Shown here in pieces: positions 32,173 through 40,514 of a stretch of DNA of 64,000 nt. Position 1 is the first letter of the stretch. Each line of letters opens with the position of its first letter. A program made the translations under genes and the position numbers. The stretch covers positions 186,001 to 250,000 of the forward strand of contig CAVQER010000001.1 in the NCBI GenBank assembly GCA_963711595.1. The letters are read 5' to 3'. Under the pieces are notes generated by a model. That model ran no database searches, was not told where the DNA came from, and saw nothing but the letters and a program-made list of their open reading frames with translations. The DNA is from JAUSIF01 sp963711595. GTDB taxonomy: Bacteria; Pseudomonadota; Alphaproteobacteria; Rhizobiales; Xanthobacteraceae.

Positions 32173-32460
32173 TCAGTCGACCCCTTCGACGACGACCATG
32201 TGCCGCTCGGCGGCTCCCTCGGCAAATTTGCGGGCCACGCCGTACTCGGGTGAATTGTAACAGGCGACCCCCTGCTCGACGCTGGGAAAGCGGGCGACGA
32301 TGCTACGCTCGAAATTTCCCCCTTCGAGGATCACCTGGTGCCCGCCCCGGGCCAGGATCACGCCGCCGTGTTTCTGGATCACCGGGCCAGCCAAGGCGAT
32401 GTACTTGTCGTATTGCTGCTTGTTGGTCACGTGCACGCGCGCGCACCAATAGGCCGACAT
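32173..32460 (-). CDS. DUF1330 family small protein
   Basis: This 95-residue protein matches the DUF1330 ferredoxin-like dimeric barrel fold: MSAYWCARVHVTNKQQYDKY, then HGGVILARGGHQVILEG, SIVARFPSVEQGVACYNSPEY and a closing strand MVVVEG. The function of the family is unknown; members often sit in catabolic operons. The ATG at 32460 is chosen over an upstream ATG at 32478 because the family begins at MxxYW. It is the first gene of a three-gene minus-strand group with the HbpS-like and Gfo/Idh/MocA genes and is divergent from the VOC gene. Confidence 0.85.
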   Translation of the reverse strand: MSAYWCARVHVTNKQQYDKYIALAGPVIQKHGGVILARGGHQVILEGGNFERSIVARFPSVEQGVACYNSPEYGVARKFAEGAAERHMVVVEGVD

Positions 32461-32562
32461 GCGCTTCTCCCATTGCAACGGCGGGCGGGGGTCGCCCCGA
32501 ACTGCCGCTGATGTATAATGAAGTTATTCCGCTACACGCAATCGGTCAGGGGAAATCTCGTC

Positions 32563-33075
32563 ATGGGCGTCCGCTATATCGAGCACATTCTGATCATGAC
32601 CGACCAGCCGGAAAAGACGCGCGACTGGTGGCGCGACACCCTCGGTCTCGCGGAAGGAGAAACGCCCAAGTTCGGATTTCCCGTCTACTGGCTGTTCGCC
32701 GGCAAAATCGACGTGATCCACATCGCCCAGCCGCACTATTCGAAGCATCAGGACGCGTACATTGGAGCACCCGACAAGACGAAGAAGCACATCAGCTCCT
32801 ATGCCGGGTATGAGGCGACCGGGTCCGGTCGGATCGACCACGTGTGCCTCAACTGCGAGAATCTTCAGGAGTTCATCGATCGACTCCAGAGGACCGGCGT
32901 CGAGTTCATCGAACGGCAGGCTTACGAGGGCCGGCTTTATCAGCTGTTCATGGTCGAGCCGATCAACGGCATCAAGGTCGAGCTGAATTTCGCCGCCGCC
33001 GAAGCCGAGAAGCTCGGACGCAAGGCGCCGTACGGCGCGAAGGGTGCGGTTAAGGACGCGGCGGCCGCGAAGTAA
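32563..33075 (+). CDS. VOC (glyoxalase/dioxygenase) superfamily protein
   Basis: This 170-residue protein has two beta-alpha-beta-beta-beta modules of the vicinal oxygen chelate fold. It opens with YIEHILIMTDQPEKTRDWWRD, and the second module starts at GRIDHVCLNCENLQEF and ends with a metal-ligand-like Glu in INGIKVELNF. His and Glu positions allow a divalent metal site, but the reaction (lyase, isomerase or dioxygenase) cannot be fixed. The start at ATG 32563 has AGGGGA about 9 bases upstream. The C-terminal 25 residues are Ala/Lys-rich. It lies upstream of a TRAP transporter operon on the same strand, with 205 bases between and no gene in the gap. Confidence 0.85.
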   Translation: MGVRYIEHILIMTDQPEKTRDWWRDTLGLAEGETPKFGFPVYWLFAGKIDVIHIAQPHYSKHQDAYIGAPDKTKKHISSYAGYEATGSGRIDHVCLNCENLQEFIDRLQRTGVEFIERQAYEGRLYQLFMVEPINGIKVELNFAAAEAEKLGRKAPYGAKGAVKDAAAAK

Positions 33076-33280
33076 GGGCGTCGCCGCCCTGTCGAAGCCT
33101 CCACTCGGGCAGCGTAGTGCATCGCCGCATTACGGCTTGGGGCGCCCATAACAGTTGTACGCGCCAGCGCTTTGTGAGGACGGCGAACTATGCAAGGATT
33201 TTATCCGCAACGATAAGCAGGCGCGGACGCCAACAAGCGCGCCGGCCGTTCCGGGAACGGCCATCCAGGGGAGGACCACA

Positions 33281-34360
33281 ATGATTGGACGTCGCTTGGT
33301 ATTGTCAGCCATAGCCACAATCGCGGCGGCCGGGTTGTTTGGCTCCGGCGTTTCGCCGGCCGGCGCGCAGACGATCACGCTGCGCATCGCGACCGGCCAT
33401 CCGCCCGCGGTCGTCTATGCGGGCCAGATGAAGGATTACTTTCAGCCGGAATTGAAGAAGCGCGTCGAGGAGCGCACGAAGTACAAGATCAACTGGGTCG
33501 AAGGCTACGGCGGCTCAATCGTCAAGGTCGCCGAGACGCTGAACGGTGTGAAAGACGGCATCATCGATATCGGCGGTTTCTGCTTCTGCTTCGAGCCCGC
33601 CAATCTGCCGCTGCACGCCTTCCAGGTCATGCTGCCGTTCGGCCCAGCCGACCCGATCGACAGTTTGCGGGTCGCGCAGGACGTGTATGCGCAAGTCCCC
33701 TATCTGACGACCGTATTCGAGGAGAAGTTCAATCAGCGGCTCATCGCCCGCATTACCAACTCGACCTACAACCTCGGCACCAATTTCGAATGGAAGACAC
33801 TTTCCGACTTGAAGGGCCGGAGGATCGCGGGCGCCGGACTCAATCTCAATTGGCTGAGCTATGCTGGCGTGACGCCGGTGCAGAGCTCGTTGCCGGAGGC
33901 CTACACCAGCATGCAGACCCGCGTGTATGACGGCTGGATCATGTTCCCGAGCGCCTGGGTCAACCTGAAGCTCCACGAAGTAGGACCGTTCTATACGCTG
34001 ATCGGATTTGGCACGATCACCTGGCACGGCCTGTCGATCAACGCCGACACGTGGAAGAAGCTACCCAAAGAGGTGCAGGACATTGTGGTCGAGACGGCCA
34101 AGGACTTCGAGGAGCAGGTCGGCACGGTCAACCGTGCGCGCTACCAGAAGGACGTCGATACCCTGCGCGGTCTGATCAAGGTCAATCAGATCGATGACAA
34201 GGTGCGGCAGGAGTGGGCCGGGGCGCTGAAGGACTGGCCGCAAAAGATGGCGGGCGATCTGGACGCCAAGGGACTGCCGGCTTCGCAGGTTCTCAAACTC
34301 ACACTTGGGGCTGCCGAGAAGCACGGTCACAAGTGGCCACACCGCTATGAGGTAAAATAG
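33281..34360 (+). CDS. TRAP transporter solute-binding protein (DctP family)
   Basis: This 359-residue protein has a signal peptide (LVLSAIATIAAAGLFGSG, cleavage near AGAQ) and DctP-family features: TLRIATGHPPAVVYAGQMKDYF at the start, the conserved arginine region FNQRLIARITNSTYNL, and DLKGRRIAGAGLNLNWL. It binds an organic acid in the periplasm for the DctQM permease encoded next. A pair of cysteines (GFCFCFEP) in the first lobe is unusual. The ATG at 33281 has GGGGAGG 6 bases upstream. The ligand is not known. Confidence 0.92.
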   Translation: MIGRRLVLSAIATIAAAGLFGSGVSPAGAQTITLRIATGHPPAVVYAGQMKDYFQPELKKRVEERTKYKINWVEGYGGSIVKVAETLNGVKDGIIDIGGFCFCFEPANLPLHAFQVMLPFGPADPIDSLRVAQDVYAQVPYLTTVFEEKFNQRLIARITNSTYNLGTNFEWKTLSDLKGRRIAGAGLNLNWLSYAGVTPVQSSLPEAYTSMQTRVYDGWIMFPSAWVNLKLHEVGPFYTLIGFGTITWHGLSINADTWKKLPKEVQDIVVETAKDFEEQVGTVNRARYQKDVDTLRGLIKVNQIDDKVRQEWAGALKDWPQKMAGDLDAKGLPASQVLKLTLGAAEKHGHKWPHRYEVK

Positions 34361-34489
34361 CGGCCGCACCGTCGCAGCGATGCATTGCTGACGCGATTCC
34401 GGCCGGGTGGCCCGCGGCCATCCGGGCCGGCGCGTCCGACCGGGGCAGCGCAGGTCGCGCCGTCCGCAATAGTAGATCGGGAACGAGGC

Positions 34490-35032
34490 ATGCCCTTTGT
34501 TCGGTTCGTGATCAGATTCAGCGACCAGTTGTCGAAGGTCATGTTGGTGTTGGCGGCGGTGTGGGCGCTAGCTCTTTCCTTGCTCATCGTCGCAGACATC
34601 ATTGGCAACAACGTCTATGGCGGCGCAATTCCCGGCGTCCGGGAAATCGTCATCACCTCGATCGTCATGATCGTCTATCTGCAGTTGGGCTACGCCATCC
34701 GCAGTCACTCGATGCTGCGCGCTGACACGTTCGTCTACGCCATGCCGCTTGTGCCGCGGCGCATCGTGTTGGGCGTCGGCTACGCCATGGGCGCTGCGTT
34801 CTTCTTCATGATCCTGAGCGGAACCCTCAACCCGGCGCTCTATGCCTGGACGTCGGACGAGTTTTGGGGCGAGGGCGCGCTGCGCGTGCCGGTATGGCCG
34901 GCCCGCTTCATGGTTCTGATTGGATGCGCCGTCGCCATCCTCAACTACTTCGTCATTGCGTTGATCGACGTGGTGGGACTGAACGACGTTCCTCCGCCGA
35001 TCGTCGGCGGAGAGCCAGCCGGCGGACACTGA
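34490..35032 (+). CDS. dctQ: TRAP transporter small permease (DctQ family)
   Basis: This protein of about 180 residues has four predicted membrane helices and the DctQ pattern: an early helix VLAAVWALALSLLIVADIIGNNVY, the IPGVREIVITSIVMIVYLQLGYA segment, and a basic loop RSHSMLRAD. It pairs with the large permease encoded 12 bases downstream. The start at ATG 34490 has a purine-rich stretch before it (GGGAACGAGG); a longer frame to 34385 is Pro/Arg-rich and unlikely. The 129 bases between dctP and dctQ hold no other gene. Confidence 0.88.
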   Translation: MPFVRFVIRFSDQLSKVMLVLAAVWALALSLLIVADIIGNNVYGGAIPGVREIVITSIVMIVYLQLGYAIRSHSMLRADTFVYAMPLVPRRIVLGVGYAMGAAFFFMILSGTLNPALYAWTSDEFWGEGALRVPVWPARFMVLIGCAVAILNYFVIALIDVVGLNDVPPPIVGGEPAGGH

Positions 35033-35044
35033 CGGGAGCGCGCC

Positions 35045-36421
35045 GTGTTCGAGGCCAATATCGCGGTTGTTCTGCTCGTCGGCCTCCTCGTCCTGGTGCT
35101 GGCGGGCGTGCACATTGCGATCGCTCTCGGGATGACGAGCGCGCTCGGCATCTATCTCGTCACCGGAGGAAATCTCGCGGTCGTGCAGCGCATGCTGGCG
35201 AGCACGGCCTATGAGGCTCTCCGCGACTACGTGTTCGCCGTGATCCCGCTGTTCATGCTGATGGGCGAGTTCGTGGCCCGCTCGGGCGCGGTGACCGATA
35301 TTTACAAGGGGATCAACCGCGGGCTGCGCCGCCTGCCCGGCCGGCTCGCGCTCGCAACCGTGCTCGGCAATGCCTTGTTCTCGTTCGTCACCGGCGTCAG
35401 CATCGCCTCGGCGGCGGCCTTCTCGCGGATCTCCTACCCGGAGATGAAGCGGCACGGATACGACCGGGCGTTCGCGCTCGGCACGGTCGCCGGCTCCTCG
35501 TGTCTCGGCATGTTGATCCCGCCGAGCGTCCTGATGATCGTTTGGGGCATTTTGACCGAACAGTCGATCGGCAAGTTGTTCTCGGCTGGCGTGATACCCG
35601 GCCTCATGGTGACCGCCCTCTTCTGCGTCTACATCTTCGCGGTCGCGCTGCTCCGTCCCGAGCTCGTGGGCGGCACTCCGGCAAGGTCCGTGGCGGCGGG
35701 AAGTGTTGGTGCCGTGCGCGTGATTCCCGCAATCACTGCAAGCCCCGAACCCGAGATCGACCGGTTCTCGTTCTGGGTTAGCACGCTCGGTATCCTGATC
35801 GTGGTCGTCACCGTGCTTGGCGGCATCTGGCTCGGCTTCTTCACGCCGACCGAGGGTGCCGGCGCCGGCGCCTTCATTGCGCTCCTCTTCGGCATCCTGA
35901 AGGGCATGCGCGCGCGCGACATCGTCGATTGCGTTCTGACAGTCGGTCGCACCTCCGCGCCGATCCTGATCCTGCTGATCACGGCGTCGCTCTACTCGCG
36001 CACGCTCGCGATGACCGGGGTCACCAACGCGATCCAGAACCTGTTTCTCGACACCGGCTGGTCGCCGGTGACGATCCTGCTTGTGATGATCCTGATCTGG
36101 TTCGTGCTCGGGACGATCATCAATTCCATCTCGATCATGCTGCTCACGGTGATCATCTTCCATCCAATCGCGGTCTCGGTCGGCTTTGACCCGATCGCTT
36201 TTGCGATCATCGGCATTCTGGCGATCGAGGCAGGCCTGCTGACGCCGCCCTTCGGCATTCTCGTCTTTACCGTCAAAGCGGCCATCGACGATCGTGATAT
36301 CTCCATCTGGGATATCTTCCGCAGCTCCATACCCTACTGGATCGTCTTGCTGATCAGCGTCGGACTGATCGCGCTGTTTCCTTCGATCGCGACCGTGCTG
36401 CCGAATCTACTGTTCGGATGA
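35045..36421 (+). CDS. dctM: TRAP transporter large permease (DctM family)
   Basis: This 458-residue integral membrane protein has the DctM signatures: VIPLFMLMGEFVARSG, the loop SIASAAAFSRISYPEMKRHGYD, and SSCLGMLIPPSVLMIVWGIL, with related elements in the second half (GFFTPTEGAGAGAF and IEAGLLTPPFGILVF). About twelve helices form a Na+-driven elevator-type importer. The start is GTG 35045. It follows dctQ by 12 bases and is followed 16 bases later by a Gfo/Idh/MocA gene, so the operon couples uptake with a redox step on the substrate. That coupling is inference from position. Confidence 0.93.
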   Translation: MFEANIAVVLLVGLLVLVLAGVHIAIALGMTSALGIYLVTGGNLAVVQRMLASTAYEALRDYVFAVIPLFMLMGEFVARSGAVTDIYKGINRGLRRLPGRLALATVLGNALFSFVTGVSIASAAAFSRISYPEMKRHGYDRAFALGTVAGSSCLGMLIPPSVLMIVWGILTEQSIGKLFSAGVIPGLMVTALFCVYIFAVALLRPELVGGTPARSVAAGSVGAVRVIPAITASPEPEIDRFSFWVSTLGILIVVVTVLGGIWLGFFTPTEGAGAGAFIALLFGILKGMRARDIVDCVLTVGRTSAPILILLITASLYSRTLAMTGVTNAIQNLFLDTGWSPVTILLVMILIWFVLGTIINSISIMLLTVIIFHPIAVSVGFDPIAFAIIGILAIEAGLLTPPFGILVFTVKAAIDDRDISIWDIFRSSIPYWIVLLISVGLIALFPSIATVLPNLLFG

Positions 36422-36437
36422 CCCACGAAACTGACCC

Positions 36438-37439
36438 ATGATCGGATGCGCGATTGCCGGGTTCGGTTGGTGGGGAAAGCACCTGGCTGGGCGCCTCGCC
36501 CAATCGACGAGCATGCGCGTCGGGGTCATCGTCGAGCCGTCTGCGGAACGCGCGGCGTCGGCGCGCGCTTCTGGATTCCGCACGGTCGACCATCTGGACG
36601 TCGCGCTCGCCGACAGCGGCATCGACGCTGTTATCCTGACAACGCCCAACGAGCTTCACGAGGCGCAGGTGATCGCCGCCGCAGCCGCGGGTAAACATGT
36701 TTTCTGCGAGAAACCGCTCGGCCTCACTAAGGCCAGCGCCGAACGCTCCGTCGCGGCGTGCCGCAAAGCCGGCGTCGTGCTCGGCATCGGTCACGAGCGC
36801 CGTTTCGAGCCGGCGATGATCGAAGTCCGTCGCCTGGTCGAAGCCGGCGCGCTTGGCACCATCATGCACGTCGAATCCGATTTCAGTCACGACAAGCTCG
36901 CCGCGGTGCCGAAGGGCGACTGGCGCCGCAGCCCGACCTCAGCGCCCGCCGCCGGGATGACCGGCATGGGGGTGCATCTCACCGACCTCTATGTCTCGAT
37001 GTTCGGCCCTGTTGCCACGGTGGCTGCATTGACGGCCGATCGTACGCTCGGCTGGGAGACGGGCGACGTGGTCACGGTGCAGCTCGGATTTGCCGAGGGG
37101 ATGACCGGGACGCTCAGCGCGATCCTGAAGACGCCGCACTTCCTGCGCTACCACGTGTTCGGCTCCGACGCCTGGGTGGAGGTGCGCAACGCCACCCATC
37201 CCGATACGCCCGGCGGCGTGGCTGAACTTACGCTCGCGCGTAGCGGCGCGGACCCGTTGCGGCAGCTCTATCCATGGACAGACACGGCGGCCGCGAACCT
37301 TGAGGCGTTCGCGGCTGCGATCGGCGGCCGGGCGCCCTACCCCTTCACCGACGAGCAACTCATCCACAACGTCGAGATCCTGGAGGCGGTGGCGGAGTCG
37401 GCGCGCGCGCAAGCCGTCGTTCGCTTGGCACGGGAGTAA
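36438..37439 (+). CDS. Gfo/Idh/MocA family NAD(P)-dependent oxidoreductase
   Basis: This 333-residue enzyme begins with a Rossmann motif (CAIAGFGWWGKHLAGRL), has VILTTPNELHEAQVI and the catalytic GKHVFCEKPLGLT with its EKP lysine, and GMGVHLTDLYVSMFGP with an active-site-type histidine. It is related to the enzyme at 30679-31686; both have a GWW step in the first loop, which suggests related substrates. It sits directly after the TRAP large permease gene (16 bases) and is most likely part of that operon. The reaction is probably oxidation of a sugar acid or cyclitol, with low certainty. Confidence 0.9.
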   Translation: MIGCAIAGFGWWGKHLAGRLAQSTSMRVGVIVEPSAERAASARASGFRTVDHLDVALADSGIDAVILTTPNELHEAQVIAAAAAGKHVFCEKPLGLTKASAERSVAACRKAGVVLGIGHERRFEPAMIEVRRLVEAGALGTIMHVESDFSHDKLAAVPKGDWRRSPTSAPAAGMTGMGVHLTDLYVSMFGPVATVAALTADRTLGWETGDVVTVQLGFAEGMTGTLSAILKTPHFLRYHVFGSDAWVEVRNATHPDTPGGVAELTLARSGADPLRQLYPWTDTAAANLEAFAAAIGGRAPYPFTDEQLIHNVEILEAVAESARAQAVVRLARE

Positions 37440-37470
37440 CTCGCCGCGGCGCTGTGCTGTGCAAAAAGTT

Positions 37471-37544
37471 TGGCTGGGGGACTAGGATTCGAACCTAGAT
37501 TGACGGAGTCAGAGTCCGCAGTTCTACCGTTGAACTATCCCCCA
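37471..37544 (-). tRNA. tRNA-Gln (anticodon CTG)
   Basis: Read on the minus strand, a full cloverleaf is visible: acceptor TGGGGGA pairing with TCCCCCA, D arm TAGTTCAACGGTAGAAC, anticodon arm GCGGA-CTCTGAC-TCCGT with CTG at positions 34-36, and T arm CTAGGTTCGAATCCTAG. The discriminator G is followed by an encoded CCA at 37471-37473. The U1-A72 pair is typical of bacterial tRNA-Gln. Confidence 0.95.
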
Positions 37545-37801
37545 ATCGCCGAGACGACAGCCAAGGCGTGGCGCGATGCGCGAGATCGCCGGGTGACTAT
37601 CGTTTTCGTTCCTAAACGACGCGTTTCAGCGAGGCAAGTTCCCGGGCCGATCGCCGCTTTTCACCGCCGCTCAGGCATGCCTCGGGTCCGCCCAAGGTAT
37701 TGCTATGCACCATAATCAATGGTGCCATGCGGTAACTACCCGTTTTTGTGTTGGAATACCAATATATGGTCTCGTCAATCGAGCCCCATGAGGTCGCCTC
37801 T

Positions 37802-38017
37802 ATGACTGCCCTAGTCCTTGCACTGAAAAACCGCGCCTCGCGCATCAGCGCCATCGGCCGGTTCTTCACGAATCTCTTCACTGGCATTTCTGAAGGCCAA
37901 GAAATCGCGCGCCGCTACGAAGAGCTGTCGCGCATGTCCGACGCCGCGCTCGCCGCACGCGGGATCACCCGCGAAGAGCTGCCGCAGGCGATCGTCACCG
38001 GCCGCATCTGCCGCTGA
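37802..38017 (+). CDS. DUF1127-type small protein
   Basis: This 71-residue protein has a basic N-terminal part (ALKNRASRISAIGRFF) and a C-terminal DUF1127-like motif, RYEELSRMSDAALAARGITREELPQAI. Many such alphaproteobacterial proteins are small, Arg-rich and involved in stress or RNA and phosphate control, but this one is unstudied here. The ATG at 37802 is preferred over 37748 because the family starts close to the basic helix and GAGGT lies upstream. The 257-base gap before it, after the tRNA, holds no other gene. An extragenic palindromic repeat follows 10 bases after the stop. Confidence 0.75.
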   Translation: MTALVLALKNRASRISAIGRFFTNLFTGISEGQEIARRYEELSRMSDAALAARGITREELPQAIVTGRICR

Positions 38018-38027
38018 TCGTAACCTC

Positions 38028-38112
38028 CGCTCATTCCCGCGTAAGCGGGAATCCAGAACACTACCACGTCCACTGTCCGCCCTGGGTCCCCCGCTTTCGC
38101 GGGACGAGCGGA
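38028..38112. repeat. Extragenic palindromic repeat (REP-like) pair
   Basis: Two units, CGCTCATTCCCGCGTAAGCG followed by GGAATCCAG, and CCTGGGTCCCCCGCTTTCGC followed by GGGACGAGCGG, face each other. They match the repeat at 30600-30673 in sequence and layout. Confidence 0.75.
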
Positions 38113-38128
38113 AATGATTCAGGTCGCG

Positions 38129-39823
38129 TCACCCGCGCAAAGCGCGGGCCCGTATTTCCGTAAGAGTCGTCGAAGGCGTGATCGCTTCCGCGTCGATCTT
38201 GACGTGGACGAGTGCCGGACCGCTTGCGCGCAAGGACCGCGTCGAGAGCCGGCACCGTTTCCTCGTCGCGCGTTACCGTGAAGCCTTCAGCGCCGTAAGC
38301 GCGTGCGAGCTGCGGCGAAGTCCGGATTCTTCAGGTCCGTTCCAAACACGCGTCCCGGATAGTGCTTCTCCTGGTGCATACGGATCGTTCCGTAAGTGCC
38401 GTTATCGATCACGAGAATCTTCACTGCGATGCCGTACTGCACGGCGGTCGCGAGCTCCTGCCCCGTCATCAGAAAATCGCCGTCGCCTGCGAATGCCACC
38501 ACCGCGCGTTCGGGAGCGACGCGCTTCGCCGCGATCGCGGCAGGTACGCCGTAACCCATTGACCCCGACACCGGTCCGAGCTGCGTTCCGAAATGGCGGA
38601 AGCGATAGAAGCGTTGGGACCAGGTGGCGAAATTTCCGGCGCCGGTCGTCACGATCGCCTCGGCCGGCAACTTCTCCCGCAGGTAGCGCATGATCGTGCC
38701 CATCTGCACGGCGCCCGGATGCTTCGGGATCTCCTGCGACCAGGCGAGATAGTCGGCGCGCGCCGACTTGCGCCATTCGCGCCATTTGATCTCGCGGGGC
38801 GGCTCAACTCCTTCGAGTGACGCCGCGAACGCCTGCGGACTCGCATGGATCGCGAGTGCCGGCTGATAGACGCGGCCGAGCTCTGCCGCGTCCGCATGCA
38901 CATGCACGAGCGGCGCTCCGGGATCCGGGACGTTCAACAGCGCATAGCCCTGGCTCGGTACTTCACCGAGGCGTCCGCCGAGCAGCAGCACAAGGTCGGC
39001 TGCGCGGATGCGATCGGTGAGTTTCGGGATTGATGCCGAGCGTCAACTCGCCGACGTAGCAATCGTGCTCGCCGGACAACAGCGACTGCCGGCGGAAACT
39101 TGCGACCACGGGCAGATCGAACCGCTCGGCAAAACGCTTCAACGACGCGGTCGCCTTTTCCGACCAACGGCTGCCGCCCACGATTGCGATCGGCCGCGAA
39201 GCGCCGGCAAGCAGCTTCTGCAGGCGCATCATGTCTGCGAGCCCCGGCCAAGTTTCCACGGCCTCCACCGGGGGAAGATCGGGGACACTAGCCTCCCCAG
39301 TCAGCATGTCCTCCGGCAGCGAGATCACGACCGGACCGGGCCGGCCTTGCGTCGCGACGCGGACTGCGCGGGCGATTACCTCAGGCACGCGGGCCGGATC
39401 GGTGATCTCGACCGCCCACTTCGCCATGCTGCCGAACACCGCCTCGATGTCGATTTCCTGGAAAGCTTCGCGTCCGCGAAACTCGCCCGCCACGTTGCCG
39501 ACGAACAGCAGCATCGGCGAAGAGTCCTGCTGGGCGACGTGAACGCCGCTGCTGGCGTTTGTCGCTCCGGGGCCGCGGGTCACGAAGCATAGACCGGGCT
39601 TTCCAGTGAACTTGCCCACCGCCTCCGCCATCATGGCGGCCCCACCCTCCTGACGGCAGACGAGGAAATCGATCGGGCTGTCGCGCAGGGCGTCGAGAAC
39701 GGCGAGATAGCTCTCGCCCGGTACGCCGAAGGCGTGCCTGAGCCCGTGGCCCGCCAGCGCGTCGACAAGCAGGCGCGCGGCCGTCCGGGGCTTCAGCGAG
39801 GGGGCGGGACTTGGCTTATGCAT
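38129..39823 (-). pseudogene. Thiamine diphosphate-dependent enzyme (acetolactate synthase-like), three frameshifts
   Basis: The gene starts at ATG 39823 and encodes a TPP-enzyme N-terminal domain (HAFGVPGESYLAVLDAL, the EGGAAMMAEA motif with its TPP glutamate, and GPGATNASSGVHVAQQD). The frame breaks near 39025, resumes as LTDRIRAADLVLLLGGRLGE, and runs through the C-terminal TPP-binding motif GDGDFLMTGQEL to 38322. It breaks again and resumes as ALARAYGAEGF, then breaks a third time near 38220 and finally reads SGPALVHVKIDAEA to a stop at 38129. Each break is repaired by deleting one base. The restored protein is about 560 residues, the normal length for the family. No small regulatory subunit is adjacent. 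Substrate class is uncertain (acetolactate synthase or an oxalyl/benzoylformate-type decarboxylase). Confidence 0.8.
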
Positions 39824-39846
39824 CTCATGGCCACCTTACCCTACCC

Positions 39847-40011
39847 GTTCGTCCCCGCGAACGCGGGGACCAGTCAACTGGTCATTCCGGGACGCGTCCC
39901 GGACCTGATCCGGGGCGCGGGCCCGGAATCCAAGAGGAATCTGCAAAACACAGCGCGTCCGTTTGGATTCCGGGCTCGCCGCGCCGATGCGCGGCGCCCC
40001 GGAATGACGAG
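39847..40011. repeat. Extragenic palindromic repeat array (REP-like)
   Basis: This intergenic stretch between the TPP-enzyme gene and ridA has several hairpins: TCCCCGCGAACGCGGGGACCAG, CATTCCGGGACGCGTCCCGG, and GGATTCCGGGCTCGCCGCGCC, later closing as GGCGCCCCGGAATGACG. The pattern matches mixed REP units of Bradyrhizobium-like genomes. No gene is seen in it. Confidence 0.75.
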
Positions 40012-40017
40012 CGTCCA

Positions 40018-40428
40018 TTAAATCGCCGCGACGGCCTGAATCTCGATCGCGATCTCTTCACTGACCAGCCCGCTCACCACAAGCAGAGTGTTCGGCGGGT
40101 ACTTGGCGTCCGGAAAGAGCTTCGGAAACTCGCGTGTCCGCGCGGCGAAAAACTTCGCGATGTCCTCCCTTCGGACGAGGAAGGTCATCATCTGGATGAC
40201 ATTCTTCCAGTCGGCGCCGGCAACTTTCAGCGCCTTGCCAATGTTCCCGTAGACTTCGGCCGTCTGCTTCTCAACGTCGTGCGGAGACATCACCTTGCCG
40301 TCGGGGCTAAGTGCCACCTGGCCGGCGACCACAATGAGCTTTCGTGCGCCCTCGATTTCGGCGATATGCGAATAGGCGCCGGCTGGCTTCGGTAGCGTTC
40401 CTGGGTTGGAGAGCTTTACTTCGGCCAT
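40018..40428 (-). CDS. RidA family protein (enamine/imine deaminase type)
   Basis: This 136-residue protein has the RidA/YjgF fold marks: KPAGAYSHIAEIEG, the KLIVVAGQVALSPDG block, VIQMMTFLVRREDIAKFF, and the C-terminal PPNTLLVVSGLVSEEIAIEIQAVA with the conserved Glu. The classical catalytic Arg of RidA (in RxxV near the C-terminus) is not evident; Leu and Ser residues lie in that region, so it may be a non-canonical subgroup. The start at ATG 40428 has GGAGG 5 bases upstream. It is divergent from an FAD monooxygenase gene and next to the broken TPP-enzyme gene. Confidence 0.85.
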   Translation of the reverse strand: MAEVKLSNPGTLPKPAGAYSHIAEIEGARKLIVVAGQVALSPDGKVMSPHDVEKQTAEVYGNIGKALKVAGADWKNVIQMMTFLVRREDIAKFFAARTREFPKLFPDAKYPPNTLLVVSGLVSEEIAIEIQAVAAI

Positions 40429-40514
40429 GATTCCTCCGCGTCCGTCTGGTTGCTGACGCACGGTAATTCAACGCAACTCCGCCGACCAGTGTTTGTCGTC
40501 TTCCGAGCAACCCA

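Noticed and set aside
34568..36163. A 531-residue minus-strand frame opposite the TRAP permease genes
   Set aside because: Composition is dominated by His, Arg, Asp and Gln without structure, while the plus strand encodes well-conserved DctQ and DctM.
37748..37801. An N-terminal extension of the DUF1127-type protein from ATG 37748
   Set aside because: The extra 18 residues do not match the family and the downstream ATG has the better upstream site.
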